Assembly: GCA_963724985.1 (NCBI GenBank)
Contig: CAVRWV010000018.1
Location: forward strand, 62,001 to 126,000
Length of the DNA: 64,000 nucleotides
Source: JAJPJE01 sp963724985
GTDB taxonomy: Bacteria > Acidobacteriota > Terriglobia > Terriglobales > Acidobacteriaceae
Reading direction: 5' to 3'
This document shows positions 17,315 through 25,547 of this stretch, in pieces. The translations under genes were made by a program, and so were the position numbers. The notes beneath the pieces were generated by a model. It searched no databases and had not been told where the DNA came from. It was given only the letters and a program-made list of their open reading frames with translations. The stretch's first letter is position 1. Every line of letters starts with the position of its first letter.

Positions 17315-18552
17315 ATGTCCACCCTCAGCACACCAGTTTCCGCAGGATCCGGCGCGCAGCGATCGGTCAGCGCGCCGCGTCTGGAGTCGGTAGACCTGCT
17401 GCGCGGCATCATCATCGTGATAATGTCGCTGGACCATCTTCGCGAGTACCTGACATATCTCGCGTTTCCGCCAGAAAACCTGAGCCTGACTTGGCCCGGC
17501 TTGTTCTTTACGCGCTGGATCACACATTTTTGCGCGCCGCTGTTTTTCTTCCTCGCCGGAACTGGCGCATATCTCGCACAGAAGCGAGGATTCGACGGAC
17601 CCCGCATCAGCCGCTTCTTGTGACGCGTGGACTGTGGCTGATGGTCCTGGAAATTACTGTCATCGATTTCGCATGGGCATTCCGACCATTTGCAGTCGCC
17701 AGCGTGATCTGGGCACTCGGCCTTTCGATGGTCGTGATGGCAGCGGTCGTACGCCTGCCGCTGCGATGGGTTGCGGCTTTCGGCGTGGCGATGATTTTCC
17801 TGCATAACTTGCTGGATCGTATCCAGCCAAAAGCGTTCGGCAAACTCGGCCCGTTATGGATGTTCCTGCATTCGCCCGGATTTATCCCGATCGATCCGCA
17901 GCGTGGCATTCTGATCGTCCTGTATGTGCTCGTCCCCTGGGTCGGAGTGATGGCCGCGGGTTTTGCCTTTGGCGCGCTGTTGCAGTTGCCCGCACAGAAG
18001 CGCCGAAGACTCATAGCCGCGATTGGTCTGGCGGCGATCGCGCTTTTTGTCGTGCTTCGAGCGACGAATATCTACGGCAATCCCACGAACACGCCATTCC
18101 CCGGCGGCGGACCCTTCGTGGCGCAGCACTCGGCAGCGATGAGCCTGGTTGCTTTTCTTAACGTGGAAAAGTATCCGCCGTCCTTGCAATTTCTTCTGAT
18201 GACTTTGGGGCCTGGCATTCTGGCCCTCGCAGCATTTGATGGGATTCAATCAGCACGGAATGCCATTGCTCGCGTGTTGATTGTTTTCGGGCGAGTTCCA
18301 CTCTTCTACTACGTGATCCACATCTACGCGGCGCACCTGATCGCAATTGTAGTTGCGCTCGGGTTTCATCAGCCTACGAAGAGGCTCCTCGACGGCAGCT
18401 ATTTCGTCAGTCCTCCCGAGCCTGGATACGGCCATCATCTGCCATTCATCTACCTGATCTGGCTCTTGCTGAACGTAGCGCTGTACTTCCCATGCCGCTG
18501 GTACGCCGAGTACAAACGCACGCATCGTCAATGGTGGCTCAGCTACTTGTAG
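17315..18552 (+). CDS. HGSNAT/DUF1624-like heparan-alpha-glucosaminide acetyltransferase family membrane protein, frameshifted
   Basis: Polytopic membrane protein of about 412 residues related to DUF1624 and lysosomal HGSNAT, which move acetyl groups across a membrane through a histidine. The N-terminal part has the family signature SVDLLRGIIIVIMSLDHLRE with the candidate His, then PLFFFLAGTGAYLAQKRG. At about 17618-17620 the frame breaks: RFL is followed by TGA, while adding one G (TTGTGA to TTGGTGA) continues as VTRGLWLMVLEIT, with further helices to YAEYKRTHRQWWLSYL. A short-homopolymer deletion is the likely cause. Acceptor substrate unknown. Convergent with the LuxR gene. Confidence 0.75.
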
Positions 18553-18571
18553 TTCCTGATGCAACTGCGCG

Positions 18572-19210
18572 TCAGATGACGATCAGTCCCTGGCGCACGC
18601 CGCGGGACACGGCTTCAGTGCGCGTGGTGGCGCCAAGCTTTGCCAGAATGGAGCTGACGTGGAATTTCGCAGTGTGCTCAGAGATCTTGAGGCGAGCGGC
18701 GATTTCTTTGTTACTTGTGCCTTCGGCAAGCATGGTGAGCACTTCCGATTCGCGCGCGGTGAGCGCCTCGTGCAACCACGGTTCGGATTCATCGTTGTCG
18801 GCAGTGGAGGGAAGCAGCAGGTCCATCTGTTCGGGAGCGAGCGCCGTGAGCCCGGCAGAGACCGCTTCGATTGCGGCGAGGATTTCATGCTGTGCAGCTT
18901 CATGGCCGAGCACAGCGCGAACGCCCGAGTGCAGCAGCCGCCTGAGATCAGCACGGCTGACTTCGTCGGTGATGAGTATGATCGGCGCTCCCGCAGCAGT
19001 GGTGATCACGCGCGCCACGGATTCGAGATCAGATTCCGCGAGCACGACGTCCGCGGTGTTCCCACTCGTCGCTTCGCGCGAGTGGGGCACCCGAGTGTTA
19101 TTCGAACTGGAAGAGACCAGTTGAAAGCGTGAGTCCTCGCGAACGAGCGCTTCCAGTCCGGCGCGGACCATGGCAGAAGCAGCGATTACGAGGACTCGAG
19201 TTGGGTTCAC
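18572..19210 (-). CDS. LuxR-type regulator with degenerate receiver domain
   Basis: A 212-residue NarL/FixJ-like protein. The C-terminal HTH is standard (LTARESEVLTMLAEGTSNKE, then IAARLKISEHTAKFHV). The N-terminal domain has the fold pattern of a receiver but lacks its acidic residues: where DDH is normal it reads VLVIAASAMVRAGLE, and the usual VLMDLSMP-type phospho-acceptor site reads VVLAESDLE. It is therefore probably not controlled by phosphorylation. It is the last gene of a minus-strand set with two S1C proteases (gaps of 47 and 2 bp), so it may regulate them or be regulated by their action. Confidence 0.8.
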   Translation of the reverse strand: MNPTRVLVIAASAMVRAGLEALVREDSRFQLVSSSSNNTRVPHSREATSGNTADVVLAESDLESVARVITTAAGAPIILITDEVSRADLRRLLHSGVRAVLGHEAAQHEILAAIEAVSAGLTALAPEQMDLLLPSTADNDESEPWLHEALTARESEVLTMLAEGTSNKEIAARLKISEHTAKFHVSSILAKLGATTRTEAVSRGVRQGLIVI

Positions 19211-19257
19211 GACCAGTCAATCAGTCTGTCAGTTCTTCAGCTCTTTCAGATAACCGT

Positions 19258-19872
19258 TCATGGTTGCGTCATACAGCAGCGGCTTGTGACTTCCCGGTCG
19301 AGGTGCCGCCCCACAAATCTCTCGATCGCGCCCACGGAGATCGCCAGCGTCAGGCCGTCGACAACCATGGTGTTAATGCCGACCAGACGCCCATGCACAT
19401 CGCACAACGGCCCACCGGAATTGCCCGGCGCAACGCGAATGTCAGCGGTTAACCAATGTCCCTCTCGCGGTGCTGCCTGCAGAATGCCAACAGTCACAGC
19501 GTCACCTCCCATCGGATACCCGAGCGCGAGCACTGCCTCTCCGGCACGCAGGCTGGACAAGTCGCACCGCTCCAGCGCAATCAACCCAGCCGCGTTCACT
19601 TTCAGCAGCGCAAGGTCGCGTCGCGAATCACGCGCTATCAACCGCGCCTCTAGCCGGCGTCCATCGGCAAGTTCCACATGCAGCTGCTCGCTGCTGGTAA
19701 CATGCGCATTCGTGACGATGAGTCCAGCGGCACTCCAGATCACCCCCGACCCGCCGCCCGGACCCGCGCCACCAATACGCACCACGCTCTCACGCAAACG
19801 TTCTGCTAGAGCCGAGACGTCCTGATCCCACACTGATGCTGACTGCGGAATTCGATTCACAGTGGCTGCCAT
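19258..19872 (-). CDS. trypsin-like serine protease without PDZ domain (S1C-like)
   Basis: A 204-residue protease domain with an intact triad: His in TNAHVTSS, Asp in RRDLALLKV and Ser in APGNSGGPLCD. There is no signal peptide or membrane helix and no PDZ domain, so it would act in the cytoplasm unless exported in another way. The N-terminus VNRIPQSASVWDQDVSALAE is short. Its ATG lies 2 bp after the stop of the PDZ-protease gene, and its ribosome site (GGGAGG) is inside that gene's last codons, so translation is coupled. Confidence 0.85.
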   Translation of the reverse strand: MAATVNRIPQSASVWDQDVSALAERLRESVVRIGGAGPGGGSGVIWSAAGLIVTNAHVTSSEQLHVELADGRRLEARLIARDSRRDLALLKVNAAGLIALERCDLSSLRAGEAVLALGYPMGGDAVTVGILQAAPREGHWLTADIRVAPGNSGGPLCDVHGRLVGINTMVVDGLTLAISVGAIERFVGRHLDREVTSRCCMTQP

Positions 19873-19874
19873 GG

Positions 19875-20777
19875 TTACCTCCCGCGCTCAGCGACGGTGA
19901 GCGTCACTTCACTTGGTTTCCCGCCGCGAAGAATGGTGACTTTCAGTTGTTTGCCGACGCTTTCGGAGTCGAGCGCGGCCTGCAATTCGCGCGGATCCGA
20001 AACCGCTGTGCCATTAACCGTCAGCAGAATGTCGCCGACCAGGAGGCCTGCCTTTTCCGCGGGGCCTGCTGGCGAGACCATCAGCAACAGAAGGCCAGCA
20101 TCCTGCTTGACTCCGGCTGAACGCTGCATGGCTTCGCCTATCTCTACCGGTTGAACGCCGACTCCGATGTAGCCGCGCGCGATGTGCCCCTTCTCTAGAA
20201 GCTGCGTCACCACCCGATCGACAGTCGTATTGGGAATCGTCAACACGCCGCGGTGCGGACCCGAGGTATTGATCCCAATCACTCGACCCTGAACATCGAT
20301 GAGCGCGCCACCAGAAAATCCGCGATACGGAGACAGGTCGAGACGTAGTCCGATGTCGATACGCCCTCCGCTCCAAGTCCGGAAGCCCTCACCGATCGCG
20401 CTGATGATTCCGTAGCTGGCAGTCACTCCCGATTTCGGCCGTCGTCCAATCGCGAGTACCACATGGCCAACTTTCAGATCCTGCAAAGGCGCGAGTTGCG
20501 CTTTGCCGGCGCCCGACGCCGAAAACCTCAGCGCAGCGATGTCGGTTCCGGGATCACGCCCGGCAACTTTGGCCGTCGTGGTATCGCCGGAGGGCAGAAC
20601 GAGTGTGACCTCGTCTCGACCGCGCAAGGTATGTGCGGCCGTTACGGCTACACCTTCGCCCCAGATCGTGCCGCTTACTCCGGTTTGTCCGCCTTCGACG
20701 ATGGCGACTACGCTCTTGCCTGCTCGTTCGACGGCATCCGCCAGGCTGTTCGAGAAATCTATTAATGTGCTGCTCAA
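19875..20777 (-). CDS. S1C serine protease with PDZ domain (HtrA/Deg-like), no signal peptide
   Basis: About 300 residues: a trypsin-like domain with His in TAAHTLRGR, Asp in GTDIAALRF and Ser in YRGFSGGALID, then a PDZ domain (GYIGVGVQPVEI through VAERGR). The start was set at TTG 20777 because GGAGG lies 5 bp upstream; a TTG at 20804 would add nine residues without a ribosome site. No signal peptide is visible, unlike periplasmic DegP/DegS. It is first in the operon protease-protease-LuxR and diverges from dnaK with a 300-bp promoter region between, which suggests a stress role (inference). Confidence 0.85.
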   Translation of the reverse strand: MSSTLIDFSNSLADAVERAGKSVVAIVEGGQTGVSGTIWGEGVAVTAAHTLRGRDEVTLVLPSGDTTTAKVAGRDPGTDIAALRFSASGAGKAQLAPLQDLKVGHVVLAIGRRPKSGVTASYGIISAIGEGFRTWSGGRIDIGLRLDLSPYRGFSGGALIDVQGRVIGINTSGPHRGVLTIPNTTVDRVVTQLLEKGHIARGYIGVGVQPVEIGEAMQRSAGVKQDAGLLLLMVSPAGPAEKAGLLVGDILLTVNGTAVSDPRELQAALDSESVGKQLKVTILRGGKPSEVTLTVAERGR

Positions 20778-20962
20778 AGAAACCTCCTGCCGTTGTTTCG
20801 GCAAGGTCAGTTTCGGACGAAATCCGGATGGCGCACATCGCCCGAGTGGCTAGGTGGAGACTAAGCGAATGGAGAGTCGCGCTCGATTTTTTGGGTCAGA
20901 ATCGGACGTTTCGCGGCTCCCGAAAACTCTGCAACTCCAAGACTAACAACGTCATCTATAAC

Positions 20963-20992
20963 ATTGACAGTAATTGACTCAAGTTCTACGAT
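20963..20992 (+). promoter_or_regulatory. dnaK promoter with HAIR-like HspR site
   Basis: TTGACA (20964-20969), a 17-bp spacer and TACGAT (20987-20992) form a sigma70-type promoter 86 bp before dnaK. Over its -35 and spacer lies ATTGACA-N7-ACTCAAG (20963-20983), whose right half is identical to the HspR HAIR consensus CTTGAGT-N7-ACTCAAG and whose left half matches four of seven bases. A gene for an HspR-type repressor is present at 27025-27438. No CIRCE element is seen. Confidence 0.5.
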
Positions 20993-21078
20993 GGTCCTGT
21001 TATAAAGGCAGCTTAGGACGGAATTCCCAAAATTTTCAACGACTTAGCTGGGGCTGAGTTTGTAGGAGGCAATCCCCA

Positions 21079-23022
21079 ATGGCAAAGATTATCGGTATCG
21101 ACCTCGGTACCACAAACTCCGTAGTGGCCGTCATGGAAGGCGGTGAGCCTAAAGTGATCCCCAACGAAGAGGGTGGTCGCACGACCCCTTCTGTGGTGGC
21201 CTTCACCCAAAACGGCGAGCGGTTGGTAGGGCAGGTGGCGAAGCGCCAGGCAATCACCAACCCCCAGAACACGGTTTATTCGATCAAGCGGTTCATGGGC
21301 CGCCGTTTCGACGAAGTAAATGAAGAAATGAAGATGGTGCCCTACAAGGTAGTTCAGTCGGGCGACCACGTGGCCATTGTGGCGCAGGGCAAGGAATACA
21401 CCCCGCCACAGGTCTCCGCCATGATTCTTCAGAAGCTGAAGAAGGCTGCGGAAGACTACCTGGGCGAGACGGTCACGGAAGCCGTAATCACGGTTCCGGC
21501 CTATTTCAATGACGCGCAACGCCAGGCTACCAAGGACGCCGGCCAGATCGCCGGTCTTACGGTAAAGCGCATCATCAACGAGCCAACGGCGGCAGCACTT
21601 GCCTACGGTCTCGACAAAAAGAAGGATGAGACGATCGCTGTCTACGACTTCGGCGGCGGCACCTTCGATATTTCGGTGCTGGAAGTTGGCGAAGGTGTCA
21701 TTGAAGTGAAGTCGACCAATGGCGACACGCACTTGGGCGGCGACAACATCGACCAGCGCATTGTCGACTGGTTGATCGACGAGTTTAAGAAAGACGAAGG
21801 TCTCGACCTGCGCGCCAAGGGCAACGAAATGGCGTTGCAGCGCCTGCGCGACGCGGCCGAGCGCGCCAAGATCGAACTCTCCACAACCATGGAGACGGAA
21901 ATCAATCTGCCGTTCATTACGGCGGACGCGAGCGGCCCGAAGCACCTGGTGAAGCGCCTCACGCGCTCGAAGCTGGAAGAGATGGTGCGCGACATCATCG
22001 ACCGCTCCATCCAGCCGTGCAAGCAGGCGATGCAGGATGCAGGCGTCACGCCCGACAAGATCGACGAAGTCGTTCTGGTCGGTGGACAGACGCGCATGCC
22101 GGCGATCCAAAAGCTGGTGCAAACGCTGTTCGGCAAAGAGCCGCACAAGGGCGTGAATCCGGATGAAGTAGTGGCAATCGGCGCGGCGATCCAGGGTGGC
22201 GTGCTGGGTGGCGAGGTGAAAGATCTGTTGCTACTCGACGTGACTCCGCTGACGCTGGCGATTGAAACGCTGGGCGGCGTGGCAACGCCGATGATCCCGC
22301 GTAACACGACGATTCCGACGCGCAAGACGGAAACGTTCTCGACGGCGGCCGACAGCCAGACTTCGGTTGAAGTCCACGTGCTGCAGGGCGAACGTCCGAT
22401 GGCGGGACAGAACCGCACACTCGGCAAATTCCACCTGACGGGAATTCCGCCGGCTCCGCGAGGCGTGCCGCAGATCGAGGTCACGTTCGACATCGATGCG
22501 AACGGCATTCTCAACGTGACGGCGAAGGACAACGCCACGGGCAAGGATCAGAAGATTACGATCACGTCGTCTTCCGGTCTGAGCAAGGAAGAAGTGGATC
22601 GCATGGCGAAGGAAGCCGATGCGCACTCCTCCGAAGACAAGGCGAAAAAGGAAGAGATCGAAGCGCGCAACCAGCTTGATGGAATGGTCTACTCGATCGA
22701 GAAAATGTTCCGCGAGCATGGCGACAAGATCTCCGGCGGCGAACGCCAGGACGTGGAGAACGCGCTGGCCGACGCCAAGAAAGCGCTCGAAGGCAGCGAC
22801 AAAGACGCGATGAACACCGCGCGCGAGAAGCTGACCGCGGCGTCGCACAAGTTGGCCGAGCAGATGTACAAGGCCACGGCGACGCAGGGTGCAGGCGGGG
22901 CGCAGCCCGGTCCACAAGCTGGGCCTGGCCCGCAGGCGGAAGCCGATGGCGCGTCGTCTTCGCAACCGAAACAGGAAGGCGTAATCGACGCCGAGTACGT
23001 CGACGTCGAAGACAAGAAGTAA
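21079..23022 (+). CDS. dnaK: molecular chaperone DnaK (Hsp70)
   Basis: Full-length Hsp70 of 647 residues. The ATPase domain has IGIDLGTTNSVVAVMEGG, NEPTAAALAYG and VYDFGGGTFDISVLEVG; the linker is DLLLLDVTPLTL, followed by the substrate-binding beta domain and a helical lid. The tail is rich in Gly, Pro and Gln and ends in EYVDVEDKK, the conserved DnaK terminus. Start at ATG 21079 after TAGGAGG. DnaK works with DnaJ (23512) and GrpE (not in the window) in folding and heat-shock control. A hairpin follows the stop (23062-23091). Confidence 0.98.
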   Translation: MAKIIGIDLGTTNSVVAVMEGGEPKVIPNEEGGRTTPSVVAFTQNGERLVGQVAKRQAITNPQNTVYSIKRFMGRRFDEVNEEMKMVPYKVVQSGDHVAIVAQGKEYTPPQVSAMILQKLKKAAEDYLGETVTEAVITVPAYFNDAQRQATKDAGQIAGLTVKRIINEPTAAALAYGLDKKKDETIAVYDFGGGTFDISVLEVGEGVIEVKSTNGDTHLGGDNIDQRIVDWLIDEFKKDEGLDLRAKGNEMALQRLRDAAERAKIELSTTMETEINLPFITADASGPKHLVKRLTRSKLEEMVRDIIDRSIQPCKQAMQDAGVTPDKIDEVVLVGGQTRMPAIQKLVQTLFGKEPHKGVNPDEVVAIGAAIQGGVLGGEVKDLLLLDVTPLTLAIETLGGVATPMIPRNTTIPTRKTETFSTAADSQTSVEVHVLQGERPMAGQNRTLGKFHLTGIPPAPRGVPQIEVTFDIDANGILNVTAKDNATGKDQKITITSSSGLSKEEVDRMAKEADAHSSEDKAKKEEIEARNQLDGMVYSIEKMFREHGDKISGGERQDVENALADAKKALEGSDKDAMNTAREKLTAASHKLAEQMYKATATQGAGGAQPGPQAGPGPQAEADGASSSQPKQEGVIDAEYVDVEDKK

Positions 23023-23061
23023 CACGACGAACTCGTGTGTCCCATCCAAGACATCGGGTGG

Positions 23062-23091
23062 CCCATTCAAGCCTTCCTTGGCTTGAGTGGG
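23062..23091 (+). repeat. hairpin repeat after dnaK
   Basis: CCCATTCAAGCC-ttcctt-GGCTTGAGTGGG, a 12-bp stem with one G-T pair and no T-run, 40 bp after the dnaK stop. Related to the foldback at 14434-14471. It could stabilise the dnaK mRNA end or act as a weak terminator. Confidence 0.5.
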
Positions 23092-23241
23092 GATTCAAAA
23101 GAATTTGCCACGGAAGGCGAGGATCAACACGGGCCAACCAGTCCGCAGTTTCCAGCCTCCGTGGCTTCTTCGTATTGAGGCACAACTTGATTTGTGCCGA
23201 TGGGTCCATACATAGGGGATAGTTTTCTCCAGGAGAAGAAA

Positions 23242-23427
23242 GTGCAATTAGAAGTAAACGGCCAGACGTATTTTGTAAATTTCGAGTCCGATGATGGACA
23301 GTGGCATGTGATCGCTCCCTCAGTTACGGGATTGCTTGAAATTCCCGTCGTGGAAGATGCGGCAGATTACCGTCCGTTCCGTATTGTGATGGAGCCGAGC
23401 GAGGACGAAGAAGAAATCATCAACTAA
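23242..23427 (+). CDS. small acidic protein of unknown function
   Basis: A 61-residue protein starting at GTG 23242, preceded by CAGGAGAAGAAA; an ATG at 23194 would add 16 residues but lacks a ribosome site. The sequence QLEVNGQTYFVNFESDDGQW, GLLEIPVVEDA and the acidic end EPSEDEEEIIN suggest a small beta fold. It sits between dnaK and dnaJ on the same strand, so it may be a co-regulated accessory protein, but no family is recognised. A weak inverted repeat ACTCTC-N7-GAGAGTTTT follows at 23442-23461. Confidence 0.6.
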   Translation: MQLEVNGQTYFVNFESDDGQWHVIAPSVTGLLEIPVVEDAADYRPFRIVMEPSEDEEEIIN

Positions 23428-23511
23428 GACGCTGCAAGGCTGTACTCTCCTTTTGTGAGAGTTTTGGGACAGGTTGGCTAACGACCAACGACTAATAACT
23501 AACGACTGACC

Positions 23512-24774
23512 ATGGCAACTGCTACCAAGAAGGATTATTACGAGGCACTCGGCATCAAGAAGAGCGCCTCGACCGAAGATATCCGCAAAGCTTTCCGCAA
23601 ACTTGCGCGCAAGTACCATCCGGATGTGAATCCAGGGGATAAGGCGGCGGAGGAGAGATTCAAAACCATCTCCGAAGCCAACGACGTTCTCAGCGATCCG
23701 AAAAAGCGCAAGATCTACGATCAGCTCGGATACTACTCGGACAATATCGATCCGGCTGCGGCTGAAGCGTACGCGCGCGCAGCGCAAAGCGGCGGTGGAG
23801 TTGGTGGATTTCCACCCGGAGGATATCCGGGTGGCGGCAATGCACGCAGCGGTGCCCAGGAAGTGCCCTTCGACTTCAGCGGCTTCGATTTTTCGGATCT
23901 GTTTAGCGGCGCCGAAGCCCAGCAGCAACAACAAAGCCATCGTGGCAGCTTTCGCGACATCTTCTCCGGGATGTTCACCGGAGGTGGACGCGGCGCCGGA
24001 GTTCGCACCGCGCCCGAAGGGCCTGAGCCCGGAACGGATCTGGAGTATCAGGTCCACGTTGGATTCTGGCAGGCGATCCGTGGAACCGTGATGCGCCTGA
24101 ACATCACGCGCCAGGATACGTGCGCAAACTGCCACGGCCATGGATACCTCGAGGCGCCCGGAGCGTGCCCGGAGTGCGGCGGCAAGGGAACGATTCAGCA
24201 AACCGGCGGACGCATGAAGTTCAACGTCGCCTGCCCCAGGTGCGGTGGAACCGGTAAGGCGCGCACGGTCTGCGGAGTTTGCGGTGGACAAGGAGTAGTC
24301 AATCGCACCGAACCGTTAGAAGTGCGCATCAAGCCAGGCACACGCGACGGACAGCGCATCCGACTGGCTGGAAAAGGTAACGCCGGAGTACATGGTGGCC
24401 CCGCTGGCGATCTCTACATCATTATCCGCACGGGTGATAATCCGGTGTTTCATCGTGAAGGTGATGACATTCACCTCAGCGTTCCGGTGACAGTTACAGA
24501 AGCGGCGCTGGGCGCGAAGGTGGAAGTGCCGACCATTGATGGCCGCGCGCTGTTGAGAATTCCACCGGGCACACAGTCTGGACAAAAACTCCGTCTACGC
24601 GAGAAGGGCGTTCCTTCGGCAACGAAAGAGGGCACGCGGGGAGATGAGATCGTCGAAATCAAAGTCGTCGTTCCTCATGTTCAGGACGAGCGCTCCAAAG
24701 AGTTGCTACGCGAATTAGCCAAGTTGAATTCCGAAGACCCGCGCACGGAGTTGTGGAAAGAAATCGGCTCTTAG
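23512..24774 (+). CDS. dnaJ: chaperone protein DnaJ (type I Hsp40)
   Basis: A 420-residue type I J-protein. The J-domain (residues 7-72) contains the HPD motif in KYHPDVNPGD. A Gly/Phe/Gln-rich linker follows (GGFPPGGYPGGG, then EAQQQQQSH). The zinc-binding domain has four CxxCxGxG repeats: CANCHGHG, CPECGGKG, CPRCGGTG and CGVCGGQG, within a C-terminal peptide-binding domain. DnaJ delivers clients to DnaK and stimulates its ATPase. The linker is longer than in E. coli DnaJ. It is separated from dnaK by about 490 bp and the small acidic gene. Confidence 0.95.
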   Translation: MATATKKDYYEALGIKKSASTEDIRKAFRKLARKYHPDVNPGDKAAEERFKTISEANDVLSDPKKRKIYDQLGYYSDNIDPAAAEAYARAAQSGGGVGGFPPGGYPGGGNARSGAQEVPFDFSGFDFSDLFSGAEAQQQQQSHRGSFRDIFSGMFTGGGRGAGVRTAPEGPEPGTDLEYQVHVGFWQAIRGTVMRLNITRQDTCANCHGHGYLEAPGACPECGGKGTIQQTGGRMKFNVACPRCGGTGKARTVCGVCGGQGVVNRTEPLEVRIKPGTRDGQRIRLAGKGNAGVHGGPAGDLYIIIRTGDNPVFHREGDDIHLSVPVTVTEAALGAKVEVPTIDGRALLRIPPGTQSGQKLRLREKGVPSATKEGTRGDEIVEIKVVVPHVQDERSKELLRELAKLNSEDPRTELWKEIGS

Positions 24775-24871
24775 CTCTCAGCTTTTGGCCCTTAGCTTTT
24801 GTAGTTCGGTCTTGTGCCCCTTTGAGTTCACACGCTAAATGCTAAGAGCTAAAAGCTAACGGCTAAGAGCT
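24775..24871. repeat. foldback word repeat between dnaJ and the acetyltransferase gene
   Basis: Left arm AGCTCTCAGCTTTTGG and CCCTTAGCTTTTG; right arm GCTAAGAGCTAAAAGCTAAC and GGCTAAGAGCT. The arms are roughly complementary, so the 97 bp can fold into one imperfect stem. It lies in the whole gap after dnaJ and reaches the start codon of the next gene. Confidence 0.5.
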
Positions 24872-25411
24872 ATGCTTCTCGAAACCCCACGCCTTCTCCT
24901 TCGCCCTCTTACTCCCGCTGACTTCGAAGCGCTTTTCGAGGTGATCGGCGATCCCGTTACGATGCAGTTCTACCCATCTCCTTACGACAAACAAGGCACA
25001 CTCGACTGGATCGAGCGCAACCTGCGCCGCTACAAAGAAGACGGAACGAGTCTGCACGCGGTCGTCCTGAAGTCGAATAACCAGGTGATCGGCGATTGCG
25101 GCCCTGCCTGGCAGCAGACGGACGCGGGTCGCGAGCTCGAGATCGGCTATCACATCCGCCGCGACTGCTGGGGACGTGGTTATGCGACCGAAGCCGCCAA
25201 AGCATCCATGACGTACGCGTTCGAGAATTTCGCAGTGGACCATCTCATCTCGCTCATACGTCCCGAGAATCTGCCCTCGCGCCGCGTCGCAGAAAAGAAT
25301 GGCCTGCGCATCGATCGCGAAATCGAGTGGAAGGGAATTCGTCACTTTGTATACGTAATAAGTCGGGACGAATTCTCTCATCGAACTTCACAAAGCAGTC
25401 AGCAGCTGTGA
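24872..25411 (+). CDS. GNAT family N-acetyltransferase (RimJ/RimL type)
   Basis: A 179-residue acetyltransferase that uses acetyl-CoA. It has the RimJ/RimL opening LETPRLLLRPLTPADFEAL, the acetyl-CoA loop YHIRRDCWGRGYATEAAKA and the distal motif RPENLPSRRVAEKNGL. Similar proteins acetylate ribosomal-protein N-termini or small molecules; the target is unknown. Its start codon directly follows the foldback repeat, with no clear ribosome site. Confidence 0.88.
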   Translation: MLLETPRLLLRPLTPADFEALFEVIGDPVTMQFYPSPYDKQGTLDWIERNLRRYKEDGTSLHAVVLKSNNQVIGDCGPAWQQTDAGRELEIGYHIRRDCWGRGYATEAAKASMTYAFENFAVDHLISLIRPENLPSRRVAEKNGLRIDREIEWKGIRHFVYVISRDEFSHRTSQSSQQL

Positions 25412-25547
25412 CTCTGGTTTCTCCGAGGCAGTTCTTGCATCTATGCCTTCATTTTTTTGTTTACGCAAAAGACAAATGACCCTATTCTGCGATTCGGGGA
25501 TTTCCACAACCTAAGTCTCAGAAAAGCCAAGGAGGCAGCCATAGGAA

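Noticed and set aside
20880..21078. CIRCE element expected in front of a chaperone operon
   Set aside because: No TTAGCACTC-N9-GAGTGCTAA sequence is present; the HAIR-like site fits better.
21013..22146. Long open frame antisense to dnaK (377 codons)
   Set aside because: It is the mirror of a highly biased coding sequence, has no start signal and contains low-information His/Arg-rich sequence.
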